Below are positions 27,301 to 34,972 of a stretch of DNA of 37,144 nucleotides, in pieces (position 1 is the first letter of the stretch; the number at the start of each line of letters is the position of its first letter). Source of the stretch: an uncultured Spirochaetaceae bacterium (GTDB taxonomy: Bacteria > Spirochaetota > Spirochaetia > Sphaerochaetales > Sphaerochaetaceae); the NCBI GenBank assembly GCA_944392735.1, contig CALXXR010000125.1:1-37144 (forward strand), in the 5' to 3' direction. Under the pieces are notes generated by a model. The model searched no databases. It saw only the letters and a program-made list of their open reading frames with translations, and was not told the DNA's origin. The position numbers were made by a program, and so were the translations under genes.

Positions 27301-27764
27301 TTCGCCTTCTCGTAGTTGTCGTGCAGCAGGTTCTGGGCGACCTCTCCCGCAAGGCACGCGGAAAGGCAGATCAGATCCTCGCTGTGGGCCTGGAGCGTCT
27401 CGTGGTCGATCCTGGGCTTGTAGTAGAAGCCCTCCTTGTAGGCGATGGAGTTGAGCTCCATCAGGTTATGGTAGCCCTTGTCGCTCATCGCCAGGCAGAT
27501 GAGGTGGTAGTATCTGTTTCCCTCCGAGGTGGGGGAGCGGTCCTTCCTGTTGTTCGTGATGTAGAATTCGCAGCCGACGATCGGATTGATGCCTTCCTTG
27601 CGGCATGCTTCATAGAACGTGACGGCGCCGAACATGTTGCCATGGTCCGTCAGCGCGAGGGAGGTCATCCCCGTCGCCTTCGCCTTCGCCACGTATTTCG
27701 GTATCGATGCAGCCCCATCGAGGAGCGAGTAGTCGCTGTGGTTATGAAGATGTACGAAGCTCAT
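24354..27764 (-). CDS. dnaE: DNA polymerase III subunit alpha
   Basis: The replicative polymerase, 1136 residues, of the DnaE (not PolC) type. The N-terminal PHP domain starts with FVHLHNHSDYSLLDGA and retains LALTDHGNMFG. The polymerase core has GPGRGSGAGSLVAY and the catalytic aspartates in LPDFDVDFCFEGRG near residue 400. It continues with FGTLKPKAVVKDVCRVL, helix-hairpin-helix region, MGKKKKEKL and the OB-fold (IPLDQETSIIALVTGIRQV) near the C-terminus. The gene starts with ATG at 27764 without a Shine-Dalgarno sequence; a perfect TATAAT ends eight bases upstream, so a leaderless mRNA is likely. yggT follows after 22 bases. Confidence 0.97.
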   Translation of the reverse strand: MSFVHLHNHSDYSLLDGAASIPKYVAKAKATGMTSLALTDHGNMFGAVTFYEACRKEGINPIVGCEFYITNNRKDRSPTSEGNRYYHLICLAMSDKGYHNLMELNSIAYKEGFYYKPRIDHETLQAHSEDLICLSACLAGEVAQNLLHDNYEKAKERALWYKGVFGDRYYLEMQDHGLPEDRKILPLIMRLSRELDIPPVCTNDIHYIEKDDWNAHDTLLCIGTGTKKTDKNRLRYKEGEFYFRTPEEMAELFSWCPEAVENTGKIAERCHLEISFPGPILPKCTIPDEFSSDAEYLTYLANEGLKKRYPVVTPELQQRLDYELGIIIQMDFPAYFLIVRDYIHWAKTHGIPVGPGRGSGAGSLVAYATTITDVDPMKYNLIFERFLNPERVSLPDFDVDFCFEGRGQVIDYVTEHYGKDRVGQIITFGTLKPKAVVKDVCRVLDIPYEESNRICSLISDELKMTLDKAFELEPRLKEIEARGPLYAELFDTARRLEGLNRHSSLHAAGVVIGRENLDHYVPLYADPKTGSISTQYPMTQIENCGLVKMDFLGLKTLTLIKHTVELIRKTVPDFDINTIDEHDKPTFDMLCRGDSKCVFQFESDGMADILRREHPQTIEELVALNALYRPGPMQFIDQFIDSKFGRIPIKYPDPCLEDILKETYGVIVYQEQVMKVAQIIAGYTLGQADNLRRIMGKKKKEKLAEELVKFKAGAVKNGFTEAHAEEIFHILEPFAGYGFNKSHAVAYSIVAYQTAFLKANYTAEFLAANLTNEMGNPAKFTEYLNLAPKYGLRILPPSINKSEKHFNVVDGDIIYGLAGIKNVGENIVGDIIREREEHGPYRDFMEFLSRQGESLNSKTIESLIKAGAFDELGTDTATLLENLEDALRFDKDSKEATAYGQLSLFGSDDPVIGEFKMREAEPIPTAEKLQMEKEYLGFYISGHPLDAYADQIAASVRVDISDPDTIPLDQETSIIALVTGIRQVITKAKKEKMGIYSLQTKEGEVDAVAFPSVYETLRDKIESDQIYGFTGTFRRKEGDTRLSFTLSSVCSPYDLKPEAISMVHIQLRQSASLNQDDLREIGRTLQEHEGFVPVAFTFEDIPGEELRAGGLYHVEYSKTLMGKLGNLPLVKKAWIS

Positions 27765-27772
27765 TTCAGAAG

Positions 27773-27778
27773 ATTATA
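27773..27778 (-). promoter_or_regulatory. -10 box TATAAT directly before dnaE
   Basis: On the minus strand TATAAT is followed by eight bases and the dnaE ATG. The -35 region is weak (GGACAA, 18 bases upstream). Confidence 0.5.
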
Positions 27779-27788
27779 GAACAGGAGG

Positions 27789-27804
27789 GGAGGTTTTGTC
27801 CTCC
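27789..27804 (-). terminator. Small hairpin after the xanthine-dehydrogenase-like genes
   Basis: On the minus strand GGAGG-ACAAAA-CCTCC begins just after the stop of the FAD-subunit gene and ahead of the dnaE promoter. Five pairs and no U-tract make it a weak candidate. Confidence 0.25.
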
Positions 27805-27805
27805 A

Positions 27806-28708
27806 TCACCTCTCCTCTGCCGGCACCGTCAGCGCCTTCTCGTTCAGGTCGTCTATGATCTGCCTCATGATGCCGCTGGTGCGCGTCCTCTGGAGCGGGG
27901 TGATGTCGGGGAACGACGATTCGATGAACGTGAAGATCATCGATTCGAGCGTGTCGACCTCCTCGTCGTCGAGGGGGAATCGCAGCGATGAGAAGATGCT
28001 GTCTATGTCCCTGGAGTAGCAGACGCCGTGCAGGGGGTAGGTGAATGCGATCCTCGGGTTGATGAGGATGTCCTGGTCCAGCGTTGCGGTGAATGCGGCG
28101 GCGACGGCATTCTCCGGATCGAGCATGAACGATCCGATCTCATTGAAGTAGTGGCAGTTCTTCTCCGAGAATGCGATCCTCACGCGGGAGATCAGGCCAT
28201 TGGACGGCAGCGATATGCGCCCGTTCCTGTCCAGGAGGCGCGTTATCTGCATCCATCTCGAGTGCAGCCTCTTCTTCTTCATGTAGCGGACCTCGGCGGT
28301 GGCATCGAGCACGATCAGGGTGCCTGGGAACGATGTCGTGAAGCCCTTCGTGGCGATCGTTCCGCCGATGGTGGCCTTCCTGGTTATAAGGCGGCTTCCG
28401 ATGGTCTGTATATTGTCCGTAAGCGCCTTCGGAAGGACGGTCTTCCCTGTGCTGAGTATCTCGTCGAGGGTCACCATGGCGCCGAACTCGGCGAATCTGT
28501 CGTTCCTCTGGAACCTGTGGAGCTCCTCGACCTCCCCTAGGTAGATGATCTCCGCGTTCATCGTCTTGGACGGATAGGCATCGGGGCGCGTCATGATGAA
28601 GGTGCCGCCGCCCCATAGCGTCGACATGGGATAATGCAGGACGATGGAGGCGTATTCGCCGAGGTTCTTCGGAGTATGGATGTTAGGCGAGCTGAGGCCT
28701 TTGTACAT
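27806..28708 (-). CDS. FAD-binding subunit of a xanthine-dehydrogenase-like enzyme
   Basis: A 300-residue protein of the molybdopterin dehydrogenase FAD-binding family (XdhB/CoxM type). The two FAD-contact motifs can be seen: LWGGGTFIMTRP (usual AGGTDL position) near residue 32 and ATIGGTIATKGFTTSFPG (usual TIGGNIA position) near residue 113, followed by VLDATAEVRYM. The C-terminal section resembles the CO-dehydrogenase flavoprotein C-terminal domain. In such complexes it passes electrons from the iron-sulphur subunit to NAD+ or another acceptor. It overlaps the iron-sulphur gene by 26 bases and is the last gene of the set. Confidence 0.82.
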   Translation of the reverse strand: MYKGLSSPNIHTPKNLGEYASIVLHYPMSTLWGGGTFIMTRPDAYPSKTMNAEIIYLGEVEELHRFQRNDRFAEFGAMVTLDEILSTGKTVLPKALTDNIQTIGSRLITRKATIGGTIATKGFTTSFPGTLIVLDATAEVRYMKKKRLHSRWMQITRLLDRNGRISLPSNGLISRVRIAFSEKNCHYFNEIGSFMLDPENAVAAAFTATLDQDILINPRIAFTYPLHGVCYSRDIDSIFSSLRFPLDDEEVDTLESMIFTFIESSFPDITPLQRTRTSGIMRQIIDDLNEKALTVPAEER

Positions 28709-29171
28709 TCCTCTTCCTCCTTATCTCGATGCCGCGGCGCACGATCATGATCTCGTCCTCCGGGTCCATGCATGGACAGCGGACGATGGAGAGCTCCTTG
28801 AGTATCTCGCCGGGGTCGGTGATGCCTTCGTCTATGAGCGATTCGAAGATCAGGGAGCGCGATGCATAGCATTCGGTGCATGGATAGCGTCCTACGCTCT
28901 CATAGGCCTTCTCGATGTCCTTCATGTTCCTTGTCCTGCGGAAGCTGTCGAACGTCGTCACCGTCTTGCCCCTTATCTCGAAGGCGGGGACCATGCAGCT
29001 GAGCATCGCCTTGCCATCGACAAGGACGGTGCAGAGGCCGCACATCTCCCCATTGCAGTGGTTGACGGCCCCGTCGTCCCCCATGTTCTCTCTGAGGATC
29101 AGCGAGAGGGGCTTGTCGGAGTTGAGGGAGAGCGTGAGCGTCTTGCCGTCGATCGTGCAGTCTATCTTCAT
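28683..29171 (-). CDS. [2Fe-2S] subunit of a xanthine-dehydrogenase-like enzyme
   Basis: A 162-residue electron-transfer subunit. The N-terminal plant-type ferredoxin domain has CNGEMCGLC plus a fourth Cys in AMLSC (spacing C-x4-C-x2-C-x11-C). The C-terminal helical domain keeps the second cluster's pairs YPCTEC and RCPC. All eight cysteines expected for the two clusters are therefore present, so this subunit looks functional. The ATG at 29171 follows GGAGGAG; the frame is open far upstream only as a shadow in the large-subunit gene. The start overlaps the end of the large-subunit gene by four bases. Confidence 0.85.
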   Translation of the reverse strand: MKIDCTIDGKTLTLSLNSDKPLSLILRENMGDDGAVNHCNGEMCGLCTVLVDGKAMLSCMVPAFEIRGKTVTTFDSFRRTRNMKDIEKAYESVGRYPCTECYASRSLIFESLIDEGITDPGEILKELSIVRCPCMDPEDEIMIVRRGIEIRRKRNVQRPQLA

Positions 29172-31099
29172 ATCTCCTCCCCGAACGCGGTGTTGATCTC
29201 CTCCGCGCTGATCGGCAGCGAGGCCGCCTTGTCGCCAGCTGCCTGATGCAGGGCATCGGCGAGGGCTCCGAGCGTCAGTCCCCTCGCGATCTGATGCACC
29301 GATGATATCGTGTCGTCCGTCCCTTCCTCGGATATCTCGATGTGGATATGGAATGAGAGCGGGATGTGCATGCCGTTCTCCTGCAGCGTCATCATGATCG
29401 TGCGCCTGATGGAGTTCTCGAGCGATACCCTGTCCAGGACCGACGGGAAGAGGAAGCTTGCCCATACGCCCACCACGGATGGGATCATGCTGGCCTTGTC
29501 TATCATGATCTCGCATGCGACAGCGCCGTATCCTGAGTTCTCGAACTCGCATGGATAGTATGTGTTCTCCGCATCGAAGCGCAGCGAGACGGGGAGCTTC
29601 TCCGTATCCTTGAGCACCGCAAGCTTCTTGGCGGCGCTTTCAAGCTGGAGCGTGAACGATGAAACGATGCGAGAGAGCGTGTCTGGGCCGGTATCGAGCG
29701 TATCGGGTCCGGGCTCGAGGAACATGACGCCTTCTGGCCGGTCCGGCACCAGCCGTTCCGCAATGCGCTTCTTCCAGATCTTCATCGTGCTCTGATGCGA
29801 GAGGGCGGATGTGTTCACGGTGACGTTGCGCTTCTGGGTGAATGTCATCATCGCCGAGAATCCAGCCTCCTTCGAGAGCGTCGTTGAGAAGCCCGCGATG
29901 CCAGCCCCTGATGCAATCCCTATGCCTTTGAGGTATCCGAGCAGTCCGAATTCCGACTTCTGGAACGTATTCGCAGACCACTTCCTGTCGTATGATGCAG
30001 CCTTCGTCACGCTCTTCAGGCATTCCTTCTGCGAGTCGAGGTCGAAGCCGGGGATGTAGTCGGTGAACTTCCTCTTCTCCTTCTCCACGGCTTCCCTGTA
30101 GAGGTTCGGGGTCGTGCCGGCGATCTCGGCAAGCCGTGAGATATGGTATTCGGTGGAGGCCAATGCCTCGCTGTATCCCAGCGATCCGCAGAACGAAGCC
30201 GGACGGGAAGGGGAATGGGCGATCCTCACCGTCCCCCTGAATCCCTTGAGCGGGTATGGGGGGATCAGCCCGGTCATCGCCTGCCTCTGGTATTCCTCCG
30301 GGACGAAGGCATAGGCGCCCTGGTCGACGATCATCTCGGCGCTTTCGTACACGGGCTTCGACTCGTCGTCGAGGAGGACCTTCCTCCTCACATCCACCGT
30401 GGGGCGGGAGAAGAACGTCTCCTCCCTGATCTCGCATGGCACTCCCGAGCGTATCGTCGCCGCCGCCGCTATCGCTGCAAGCAGGGCCGGCTCGAGGAGG
30501 AACTCGTCATGCTTGGCTGTGAATGGAAGCAGATGGACGATGATGCTGCGCCTCGGATAGCCTGTGGCCCTCTCGACGGACTCCTTGATCAGCTCGGTCC
30601 ACTGCGTCGGGACCTCGATGTGCATGTTGGATCCCTCCATCCATGCCGTTGCCGTGTAGAGCCTTCTGTTTCCTCTGGCGATCCTCGTGAGGGAGAACTC
30701 GGTGGAGACCTCCCTGTAGCGGCCCTCGCTGTTGTCGTCCATCTCGCCCCAGCTGTATTCGAGGCTGTCTGGCAGCTCTGCATCGAACTCCTCTTGTGCG
30801 ATATCCTCGGTGGAGAGGTGCACCTGCCTCATCATCAGCTCTGCCGATTCGTAGTCCGGGGCGAAGAGCGCAAGCACGATCTGGCCGGGGTAGGAGATGG
30901 TCTCCTTGGCGATGATCGGCATCGTGCGTCCCATGAATGAGAATGAGTTGCCTGCTGGAAGATCGCTGCCTGTGATGGCAAGGTACCGCGAGTCCAGATC
31001 CGGAAGCCTCAGCTCCGAGATCCGGGCCATCCCCTTCTCTGCGTGAAGCAGTATGCCGCATCTCATGTTGTAGCGTGAGAAGTTCTTGCGATCTGCCAT
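29168..31099 (-). CDS. Divergent molybdopterin-binding subunit of a xanthine-dehydrogenase-like enzyme
   Basis: A 643-residue protein in the place of XdhA/CoxL, overlapping the iron-sulphur gene. Family relationship is seen in ELRLPDLDSRYLAITGSDLPAG, YPGQIVLALFAPDYESAE, WMEGSNMHIEVPTQWTELIKE (usual MEP...TQ region), CGSLGYSEALASTEYHI, YLKGIGIASGAG and LPISAEEINTAF at the end. It is about 100 residues shorter than usual, and two hallmarks seem lost by eye alignment: the Gly-rich FGGK loop reads PFTAKHDEF, and the region that normally holds the catalytic Glu (GVGE) reads ARGLTLG. The start ATG at 31099 follows TATCCT by seven bases; the longer frame to 31387 runs into ligA. It may be a degraded or repurposed hydroxylase subunit. 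Confidence 0.72.
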   Translation of the reverse strand: MADRKNFSRYNMRCGILLHAEKGMARISELRLPDLDSRYLAITGSDLPAGNSFSFMGRTMPIIAKETISYPGQIVLALFAPDYESAELMMRQVHLSTEDIAQEEFDAELPDSLEYSWGEMDDNSEGRYREVSTEFSLTRIARGNRRLYTATAWMEGSNMHIEVPTQWTELIKESVERATGYPRRSIIVHLLPFTAKHDEFLLEPALLAAIAAAATIRSGVPCEIREETFFSRPTVDVRRKVLLDDESKPVYESAEMIVDQGAYAFVPEEYQRQAMTGLIPPYPLKGFRGTVRIAHSPSRPASFCGSLGYSEALASTEYHISRLAEIAGTTPNLYREAVEKEKRKFTDYIPGFDLDSQKECLKSVTKAASYDRKWSANTFQKSEFGLLGYLKGIGIASGAGIAGFSTTLSKEAGFSAMMTFTQKRNVTVNTSALSHQSTMKIWKKRIAERLVPDRPEGVMFLEPGPDTLDTGPDTLSRIVSSFTLQLESAAKKLAVLKDTEKLPVSLRFDAENTYYPCEFENSGYGAVACEIMIDKASMIPSVVGVWASFLFPSVLDRVSLENSIRRTIMMTLQENGMHIPLSFHIHIEISEEGTDDTISSVHQIARGLTLGALADALHQAAGDKAASLPISAEEINTAFGEEI

Positions 31100-31106
31100 A
31101 ATCCTG

Positions 31107-31135
31107 AGGATATCATCTCTGGGGTGGCTGTGCAA
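31107..31135 (-). promoter_or_regulatory. Promoter of the xanthine-dehydrogenase-like genes
   Basis: On the minus strand TTGCAC (31135-31130), 17 bases, TGA-TATCCT (31112-31107), seven bases, ATG at 31099. Together with the ligA -10 box it forms a back-to-back promoter in a 66-base divergent gap. Confidence 0.5.
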
Positions 31136-31153
31136 TGCGACCGCCAGCTGTGG

Positions 31154-31159
31154 TATCAT
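31154..31159 (+). promoter_or_regulatory. Extended -10 box before ligA
   Basis: TGG-TATCAT ends six bases before the ligA ATG at 31166. No -35 box is clear, as expected for an extended -10 promoter. Confidence 0.45.
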
Positions 31160-31165
31160 GCTCAC

Positions 31166-33271
31166 ATGGGCGCAAAGGAAGATATCGACAGGCTCACCGC
31201 AGAGCTGAAGGTGTATCAGGATAAGTACTACAAGGAAGGGGTCTCGCTCGTTTCCGACAGCGAGTACGACAGGCTGACGGATATGCTCATCGAGCTGGAG
31301 AGGGAGCATCCCGAGCTCCAGCATCCGGATTCCCCCACGCGTCGCGTCGGATCGGATCTCACGAACGATTTCCCGGAGGTCCGCCACACCATCCCGGTTC
31401 TGTCGCTGGACAAGGCGTATTCCGATGAGGCGGTGCTCGATTTCTTCTCCAAGTCCATCCAGAAGGAGGGTGGAGCGCTGTCGTTCGCCGCTGAGGAGAA
31501 GATCGATGGCATCTCCATGGTCCTCTACTATGAGGGCGGGGTCCTGAGGAGGGCGGTGACGCGCGGCAATGGGGAGATCGGCAACGACGTCACTCCGAAC
31601 ATAGCCACGATGCCGTCCGTTCCACTCTCCCTTCCCGAGCCCATCGACATAGCGGTCCGCGGCGAGGTCTACCTCGAGAAGGCCGACTTCGAGAGGCTCA
31701 ATGCGGAGGAGAGCGATGAATCGAAGAGGGCCGCGAACCCCCGCAACCTTGCCGCAGGCACGGTTCGAAGGCAGAAGAGCAGCGAGGCGGGCAGGGTGCC
31801 GTTGACGATGTTCTGCTACGAGGGATTCTGGACGGACCGCTCCCAGACGCCATCAGATCATCTGCACATCCTCTCGCGCCTCAAGCAGCTTGGGTTCAGG
31901 ATCAACCCGCACCTTGCCTTCTTCGCCTCGGATAGGGCCCAGGCGGAGGATAAGCTCAGGGATGCCGGATTGGAAGGCGAGGCATATGCCTTCTCCCAGA
32001 TCGATGAGTTCATCAGGCATAAGGCTGCGGAGCGCAGCGGGCTTGGGTATGAGATCGACGGGCTGGTGTTCAAGATCAACGAGCTCGATGTCCGCGAGCG
32101 CTTCGGCTATACCGAGCACCATCCGCGCTGGGCGATCGCCTACAAATTCGAGGCGCCGCAGGCGGAGGCGAAGCTTCTTGGCATAACGGTGCAGGTCGGG
32201 CGCACCGGCAGGATCACCCCCGTCGCCGAGATAACCCCGACGAAGCTCGGTGGCTCCACGATCAGGCGCGCGACGCTCCATAACCAGGAATACATCGATG
32301 AGCTGGAGCTCGCGATAGGGGACACGGTCTCCATCTCCAAGCGCGGCGATGTTATACCTGCGGTGGAGAGCGTCATAGAGAAGAACAGCGAGGGCAGCAC
32401 AACCTATCATCTGCCTTCCCAGTGCCCCTGCTGCCATACCCCGATCATCCAGGTGGGAGGGCTGCAGTACTGCCCCTACTACGACTGCCCCGATCAGGTG
32501 CGCGGCCGCATCGCATACTTCGCTTCCGCCGATCAGATGGATATCGAGACGCTGGGGCCCAAGACGGTCTCCCTGCTCTACGATGCCGGCATACTCAGGT
32601 CCATCGAGGACATCTACAGCGCCGACTACAGCAGCGCTGCAGATCTGCCCGGCATCGGCGAGAAGTCGATTAAGCTGCTGGAGAAGGGCATCAGGGAGAG
32701 CCTCGGAAGGCCGTTTGCAGTCGTGCTCTCATCGCTTGGCGTCGCCGATATCGGCAAGAAGAGCGCCGAGCTTCTGGTGAGGAATGGATTCTCAAGCATC
32801 GATGCGATCCTCGATGCCGTGGATAGGAAGGACTGCGAGGCATTTGCACGCATCCCGGGATTCGGCGAGCTTACTGGAGCAAGGATCGTCGAAGCCTTCT
32901 CCTCGGAGAGGCTCCGTGCGACGATCGAGGCGCTGAGGAAGGCTGGCGTGCATATGGATGCGGCCCAGGATGCGAAGGATGGCGGAGGCGAGGAGCAGAT
33001 ATTCTCGGGCGAGGTCTGGTGCATCACAGGCTCCTTCGAGCATTTCAACCCGCGCTCGAAGGCGCTGAAGGAGATCGAGAGGCGCGGTGGACGCACCGTC
33101 TCATCAGTCACATCGAAGACGACGCATCTCCTTGCCGGGGAAGGCGGTGGCTCGAAGCGCGCCGATGCGGAGCGCCTTGGCGTGAGGATCGTCTCGGAGG
33201 ATGAGTTCCTGAAGATGATAGGCACGGATGAGGAGCAGGATGGCGGCGATGGCCAGCTTCTTCTCTTCTAG
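31166..33271 (+). CDS. ligA: NAD-dependent DNA ligase LigA
   Basis: Seals nicks in DNA using NAD+. The 701-residue protein has the family layout: Ia/adenylation domain with the nucleophilic Lys112 in EEKIDGISMVLYYEGG, RGNGEIGNDVTPN and IAVRGEVYL; an OB-fold (VQVGRTGRITPVAEITPTKL); a zinc finger with CPCCHTPI and CPYYDCP; helix-hairpin-helix repeats (ADLPGIGEKSIKLL, RIPGFGELTGARI); and a C-terminal BRCT domain (WCITGSFEHFNPRS to LGVRIVSEDEFL). The ATG at 31166 gives the usual N-terminus; upstream in-frame sequence from 31124 overlaps the divergent promoter. No Shine-Dalgarno is present and a -10 box lies six bases before the ATG. Confidence 0.96.
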   Translation: MGAKEDIDRLTAELKVYQDKYYKEGVSLVSDSEYDRLTDMLIELEREHPELQHPDSPTRRVGSDLTNDFPEVRHTIPVLSLDKAYSDEAVLDFFSKSIQKEGGALSFAAEEKIDGISMVLYYEGGVLRRAVTRGNGEIGNDVTPNIATMPSVPLSLPEPIDIAVRGEVYLEKADFERLNAEESDESKRAANPRNLAAGTVRRQKSSEAGRVPLTMFCYEGFWTDRSQTPSDHLHILSRLKQLGFRINPHLAFFASDRAQAEDKLRDAGLEGEAYAFSQIDEFIRHKAAERSGLGYEIDGLVFKINELDVRERFGYTEHHPRWAIAYKFEAPQAEAKLLGITVQVGRTGRITPVAEITPTKLGGSTIRRATLHNQEYIDELELAIGDTVSISKRGDVIPAVESVIEKNSEGSTTYHLPSQCPCCHTPIIQVGGLQYCPYYDCPDQVRGRIAYFASADQMDIETLGPKTVSLLYDAGILRSIEDIYSADYSSAADLPGIGEKSIKLLEKGIRESLGRPFAVVLSSLGVADIGKKSAELLVRNGFSSIDAILDAVDRKDCEAFARIPGFGELTGARIVEAFSSERLRATIEALRKAGVHMDAAQDAKDGGGEEQIFSGEVWCITGSFEHFNPRSKALKEIERRGGRTVSSVTSKTTHLLAGEGGGSKRADAERLGVRIVSEDEFLKMIGTDEEQDGGDGQLLLF

Positions 33272-33317
33272 TGTACCAACCGGCGTAAATAGGGTATAAG
33301 GAGGCTGGAGGCTGATT

Positions 33318-34619
33318 ATGAATATCCTTGCAGAAGAACTCAACAGAACGCTCTCTGATTCCGTTGCATACGGATTCCTTTCCCCCATCGGAAGGAGGAT
33401 GTACTTCCCAAAGGGAATCGTCGCCCAGAGCGATGAGGCCAAGGAGAAGGCGAAGAAGTACAATGCGACGGTAGGGCTGGCCACGAAGAACGGCGCGCCA
33501 TTCTACCTCGAGGACATCTACTCCATGTTCAGGGAAGGATCGCTTAAGCCTGCCCAGATCTTCTCCTATGCCCCCGGCGGCGGCGACAAGGAGCTCCGTG
33601 CGCTCTGGAAGGAGCACATGGTTGCCAAGAACCCCTCCCTTGCAGGGAAGAGGACATCGCTTCCGCTCGTCACAGGCGGCCTCACGCATGCCATAAGCAT
33701 GGCGGCCCAGCTGTTCGCAGCCCCTGGTGACGCAATCGTGTGCCCGGATCTCTTCTGGGACAACTACGATCTCATATTCCGCGATCTCATCGGCGCTGAG
33801 CCCGTGCTGTTCCCATTCTACGGAGCAGATGGAGGCTTCAACATCGAAGGCATGAAGAAGGCCCTCCTCTCCGTCGAGGGAGACCATGCCAGGATCATCC
33901 TCAACTTCCCGAACAACCCCACCGGCTATTCTCCGACGAAGGAGGAGGCGAAGAGGATCGTCGACGCGGTGGTGTCCGTCGCCGATGCGGGGAAGAAGGT
34001 GCTCGTCCTCTCCGATGACGCCTACTTCGGCCTCTTCTTCGAGGATGATACCGAGACGGAGTCGCTCTTCTCGTTCTTCGCGGATGCCCATGAGAACATC
34101 TTCGCGATCAAGGGGGATGCCGCAACCAAGGAGGAGATGGTCTGGGGATTCAGGGTCGGCTTCCTGACATATGCCTCCAAGGGCTTCACCGATGCGCACA
34201 TCGATGCGCTCACGAAGAAGACGCTTGGGATGATCAGATGCACGGTCTCCAACTGCGACAGGCCGGGGCAGAGCCTCATCGTCGAAGCGATGAAGAACGG
34301 AGCCCATTACGATGAGGATAAGGCTGCGATCTTCAGCGAGATGAAGAAGAGATACTCCATCGTACGCAAGGCCGTCGAGAAGCATTCAGGCGAGGGCGTG
34401 CTTACGCCATACGCATTCAACTCGGGCTACTTCATGGCCTTCGACACGCATGGCCGCGATGCCGAGGAACTCAGGACATACCTTTTGGACAAGTACCAGA
34501 TCGGCGTCATCAACATCATGGGCAGGACGCTGCGCCTCGCATACTGCTCCGTTGAGCCCGAAGGCCTGGAGGAGGTCGTCGATACCGTCTACAAGGCGGC
34601 GGGAGAGCTATGGAGCTGA
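33318..34619 (+). CDS. PLP-dependent aminotransferase, class I/II fold
   Basis: A 433-residue cytoplasmic enzyme. Fold-type I aminotransferase features appear in order: PGGGDKELRALWKEHM, GGLTHAISMAAQLFAAPGD (cofactor phosphate loop), FPNNPTGYSPTKEEA (substrate/PLP Asn), SDDAYFGLFF (Asp and Tyr that contact the ring) and the probable Schiff-base Lys in FAIKGDAATKE, followed by WGFRVGFL with the conserved Arg. The N-terminus is longer than in typical aspartate aminotransferases. The substrate cannot be fixed from sequence; aspartate or aromatic amino acids are likely. A ribosome-binding site GGAGG precedes the ATG at 33318, and TATAAG at 33295 may be the -10 box. The end overlaps the next gene by ten bases. 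Confidence 0.88.
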   Translation: MNILAEELNRTLSDSVAYGFLSPIGRRMYFPKGIVAQSDEAKEKAKKYNATVGLATKNGAPFYLEDIYSMFREGSLKPAQIFSYAPGGGDKELRALWKEHMVAKNPSLAGKRTSLPLVTGGLTHAISMAAQLFAAPGDAIVCPDLFWDNYDLIFRDLIGAEPVLFPFYGADGGFNIEGMKKALLSVEGDHARIILNFPNNPTGYSPTKEEAKRIVDAVVSVADAGKKVLVLSDDAYFGLFFEDDTETESLFSFFADAHENIFAIKGDAATKEEMVWGFRVGFLTYASKGFTDAHIDALTKKTLGMIRCTVSNCDRPGQSLIVEAMKNGAHYDEDKAAIFSEMKKRYSIVRKAVEKHSGEGVLTPYAFNSGYFMAFDTHGRDAEELRTYLLDKYQIGVINIMGRTLRLAYCSVEPEGLEEVVDTVYKAAGELWS

Positions 34620-34972
34620 GCACGAAGCTCTACATCCTCGATGACGAGGGCAGGAAGTTCATGGGCGCTGGCGTGCTGTGGCTTCTTGAACGCGTGGAGG
34701 AGACAGGCTCGCTATTGTCTGCGAGCAGGAGCATGGGGCTCTCGTACACGAAGGCGAGGTCCATGCTCGAAGCGCTCGAGGAGAACCTCGGGAAGCCCGT
34801 GCTCGACAGGAAGAAGGGCGGCGCGGATCGCCACGGAGCGACGCTCACGCCTTTCGCGAAGGAATATGTTTCCCTATATAGGGAATTCCAGTATGATGCT
34901 AAGGAAGCGGCAGCGCGGAGGTTCGAGGAATTCTCCAAGGCTGTCGAGAAGCTCATGGAGGAAGAAGTATGA
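34610..34972 (+). CDS. ModE N-terminal-like winged-helix DNA-binding protein
   Basis: A 120-residue protein equal to the DNA-binding half of ModE/LysR-type regulators: LLERVEETGSLLSASRSMGLS (helix-turn-helix), YTKARSMLEALEENLGKPVLDRKKGGADRHGA and LTPFAKEYVSLY. In ModE this is followed by molybdate-binding domains; here the protein ends after a helical tail, so it should not sense molybdate by itself. It begins inside the last codons of the aminotransferase gene and its end overlaps the phosphofructokinase gene by ATGA, so all three are probably translated in sequence. It may regulate this operon (inference). Confidence 0.82.
   Translation: MELSTKLYILDDEGRKFMGAGVLWLLERVEETGSLLSASRSMGLSYTKARSMLEALEENLGKPVLDRKKGGADRHGATLTPFAKEYVSLYREFQYDAKEAAARRFEEFSKAVEKLMEEEV

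Noticed and set aside
33108-34385. Long minus-strand frame opposite the aminotransferase gene
   Set aside because: Covers the antisense of two well-supported genes and shows no recognisable domain.
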